A stretch of DNA of 6,653 nucleotides, taken from contig DNDT01000152.1 of NCBI GenBank assembly GCA_003487525.1, positions 1 through 6,653 on the forward strand, read 5' to 3'. The notes below the pieces were generated by a model that was not told where the DNA came from, did not search any database, and was given only the letters and a program-made list of their open reading frames with translations. This DNA is from Flavobacteriales bacterium (GTDB taxonomy: Bacteria > Bacteroidota > Bacteroidia > Flavobacteriales_E > Vicingaceae). Both the position numbers and the translations under genes were made by a program. This document shows, piece after piece, positions 5,096 to 6,653 of this stretch. Position 1 is the first letter of the stretch; every line of letters begins with the position of its first letter.

Positions 5096-6298
5096 ATGAA
5101 TTCACTACTATCAGACCGGGTAAATAATCTCGCAGAATCTGAAACTCTTGCCATGAGCAGGAGGAGTAGAGAGCTTAGGCAAAAGGGCATAGATGTAATC
5201 AATCTCAGCCTGGGCGAACCAGATTTTAACACCCCGGAATTTATAAAAGATGCCGCAAAAAGCGCATTGGATGATAACGTCACTCATTACACGCCGGTGC
5301 CCGGTATACTTGAGTTAAGACAAGCCATTTCAAAAAAATTCAAGAGGGACAATAATCTCGATTATTCACCCGACCAAATCGTGGTATCGACCGGAGCCAA
5401 GCAGTCGCTTGCGAACGTTGTTCTCAGCCTGATAAATGACGGTGACGAGGTGATTTTACCGGTACCATATTGGGTAAGCTACCGCGAAATAGTGGGCCTG
5501 GCAGGTGGAAAAATCGTTCCGGTTCATTCGGGAATCGATTCAAATTTCAAGGTTGATTTTTCCAAACTGGAAGAATACATCACCTCAAAAACCAAACTCA
5601 TCATTTTCTCTTCACCGTGTAATCCTTCGGGCACAGTGTACTCAAAGGAAGATTTGAAACAACTGGCGGATGTGTTGGCAAAACACCCGAACATCTATGT
5701 TATTTCGGATGAAATTTATGAACACATTTCTTACACAAAAACCCACGAAAGCCTTGGTCAGTTTACTGAAATTAACGATCAGCTGATCACCGTGAACGGG
5801 GTGTCGAAAGGATACGCCATGACCGGGTGGAGGATTGGATACATCGGTGCCCCGCTTCATATTGCACAGGCAGCAGGAAAAATCCAGGGTCAGGTTACTT
5901 CGGGTACGTGCAGTATCGCACAAGTAGCTGCCAGAGCGGCCGTAGAAGCCGATCCTGTCGTTGTCAAAGAAATGCAGGATGCCTTTAAATTCCGAAGGGA
6001 TTTAATCCTGGATCTGATAAAAGCAATTCCCGGAATGAAATGCAATGTTCCCGAAGGTGCCTTTTACGTTTTTCCCGAAGTTTCTTCTTATTTCGGAACC
6101 GAAATCGATGGTCTCAAAATTTCGGATTCGGTCGATCTTTGCAATTATATTCTGGAGGTGGGACACGTTGCGTTGGTTCCCGGCGATGCTTTTGGATCAC
6201 CCGAATGCATTCGAATTTCATATGCCGCTTCAGAAGACCAAATCAGAGAAGCCGTACATCGAATCAAGTCTGTCCTGGAAAAACTAAAAAAATCTTGA
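5096..6298 (+). CDS. aspC: Class I PLP-dependent aminotransferase, probably aspartate aminotransferase (subgroup I-gamma/1b type)
   Basis: A 400-residue, full-length fold-type I aminotransferase that moves an amino group between an amino acid (probably aspartate) and 2-oxoglutarate in the cytoplasm. Signatures are complete: LSLGEPDFNTP (37-47), STGAKQS (98-104), VPYWVSY (123-129) with W126 stacking on PLP, SPCNPSG (173-179) with N176, SDEIYEH (204-210) with D205 and Y208, the Schiff-base motif GVSKGYAMTGWRIGY (235-249) with K238 and R246, and CIRISYAAS (371-379) with R373 for the substrate alpha-carboxylate. K102 sits where Thermus aspartate aminotransferase has the lysine that contacts the distal carboxylate, which supports an acidic substrate; prephenate activity, known in some relatives, is not excluded. 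The frame also permits a TTG start at 5075 (407 residues), but relatives begin at about the ATG at 5096. The kinase gene overlaps its 3' end by 4 bases. The gene symbol is functional shorthand and not proof of orthology to E. coli aspC. Confidence 0.93.
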   Translation: MNSLLSDRVNNLAESETLAMSRRSRELRQKGIDVINLSLGEPDFNTPEFIKDAAKSALDDNVTHYTPVPGILELRQAISKKFKRDNNLDYSPDQIVVSTGAKQSLANVVLSLINDGDEVILPVPYWVSYREIVGLAGGKIVPVHSGIDSNFKVDFSKLEEYITSKTKLIIFSSPCNPSGTVYSKEDLKQLADVLAKHPNIYVISDEIYEHISYTKTHESLGQFTEINDQLITVNGVSKGYAMTGWRIGYIGAPLHIAQAAGKIQGQVTSGTCSIAQVAARAAVEADPVVVKEMQDAFKFRRDLILDLIKAIPGMKCNVPEGAFYVFPEVSSYFGTEIDGLKISDSVDLCNYILEVGHVALVPGDAFGSPECIRISYAASEDQIREAVHRIKSVLEKLKKS

Positions 6299-6653
6299 GC
6301 ATCAAACACCTCATTAATCAACTTTTCTCGGATTTCAACAGGCTGAATGTACTGATCATTGGCGACGTCATGATCGATACGTATTTCAACGGAAGGGTTG
6401 ATCGCATTTCTCCTGAAGCTCCGGTCCCGATTGTTTCAGTGCACCATGAAGAACACAGGTTGGGGGGTGCGGCAAATGTGGCTCTCAACATCAAGGCCCT
6501 CGAGGCGAATCCCATCATTTGTTCGGTTATCGGTAACGATGAAAAAGGCAAAACCTTTATGGAAATATGCAAGAGAGAAGGCATTGACACAAAAGGGGTA
6601 ATTGAGGCAGACCATCGTGTTACAACAGTAAAAACAAGGGTTATCGGAAATAA
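6295..6653 (+). CDS. rfaE1: D-glycero-beta-D-manno-heptose-7-phosphate kinase (RfaE1/HldE kinase domain), N-terminal part
   Basis: An open frame of 119 codons reaches the right edge without a stop. The product belongs to the PfkB/ribokinase family, in the subgroup that phosphorylates heptose-7-phosphate at C1 during synthesis of ADP-heptose for the LPS core. Signatures: NVLIIGDVMIDTY (18-30), the RfaE-specific RISPEAPVPIVSV (37-49), HRLGGAANVALN (54-65), CSVIGNDEKG (76-85) and VTTVKTRVI (109-117). The catalytic GAGD motif and ATP site lie beyond the window, as would any adenylyltransferase domain, so a stand-alone kinase and a bifunctional HldE cannot be told apart. The proposed start is TTG at 6295, overlapping the aminotransferase stop as TTGA; the first in-frame ATG (residue 26) falls inside the conserved GDVMID motif and is too late. 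The overlap implies translational coupling, though the two enzymes have no obvious metabolic link. Confidence 0.9.
   Translation, partial: MSIKHLINQLFSDFNRLNVLIIGDVMIDTYFNGRVDRISPEAPVPIVSVHHEEHRLGGAANVALNIKALEANPIICSVIGNDEKGKTFMEICKREGIDTKGVIEADHRVTTVKTRVIGN

Noticed and set aside
6318..6601. Opposite-strand and alternate-frame ORFs over the kinase gene
   Set aside because: The TTG-started frame carries all RfaE1 motifs, so these are shadows.
1..6653. Defence system, CRISPR array, insertion sequence or prophage
   Set aside because: No transposase, integrase, nuclease, toxin-antitoxin pair, terminal inverted repeats or regularly spaced repeats were seen; all genes fit housekeeping or envelope families.

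Overview
The window looks like chromosomal DNA of a member of the Bacteroidota, probably Cytophagales or a near relative. The reasons are the protein families present (a TolB-propeller/outer-membrane-barrel fusion, a half-length TauE/SafE protein, a small DoxX, and a membrane-anchored protein of a Bacteroidota-type unknown family), the lack of clear Shine-Dalgarno sequences, and -7-like elements of the form TAnnTTTG. The phylum is an inference from family resemblance; no marker gene is present.

Layout. Five genes run leftward. In order of transcription they are: a membrane-anchored unknown protein (4996-4475), a DoxX-like membrane protein (4409-4029), a 1067-residue secreted protein with a degenerate peptidase-like domain, a TolB-like propeller and an Omp85-like barrel (3943-740), a half-size TauE/SafE transporter (690-325), and an M20 amidohydrolase that starts at 328 and runs off the left edge. 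The last two overlap by 4 bases (ATGA). Two genes run rightward from a divergent intergenic region at 4997-5095: a class I aspartate-type aminotransferase (5096-6298) and the 5' part of an RfaE1/HldE-type heptose-7-phosphate kinase (6295 to the right edge). These also overlap by 4 bases, as TTGA, with a TTG start.

Function. Most of the genes are housekeeping or envelope genes: outer-membrane biogenesis or secretion (propeller-barrel protein), LPS heptose precursor synthesis (kinase), amino-acid metabolism (aminotransferase, amidohydrolase) and small membrane proteins. I see no mobile element, CRISPR array, tRNA, rRNA or phage signature. The most distinctive item is the large protein at 740-3943, which joins a catalytically dead peptidase-like domain, a periplasmic propeller and an outer-membrane barrel in one chain. 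It probably belongs to an existing but poorly characterised Bacteroidota family rather than being unique to this genome. No intergenic stretch exceeds about 100 bases.
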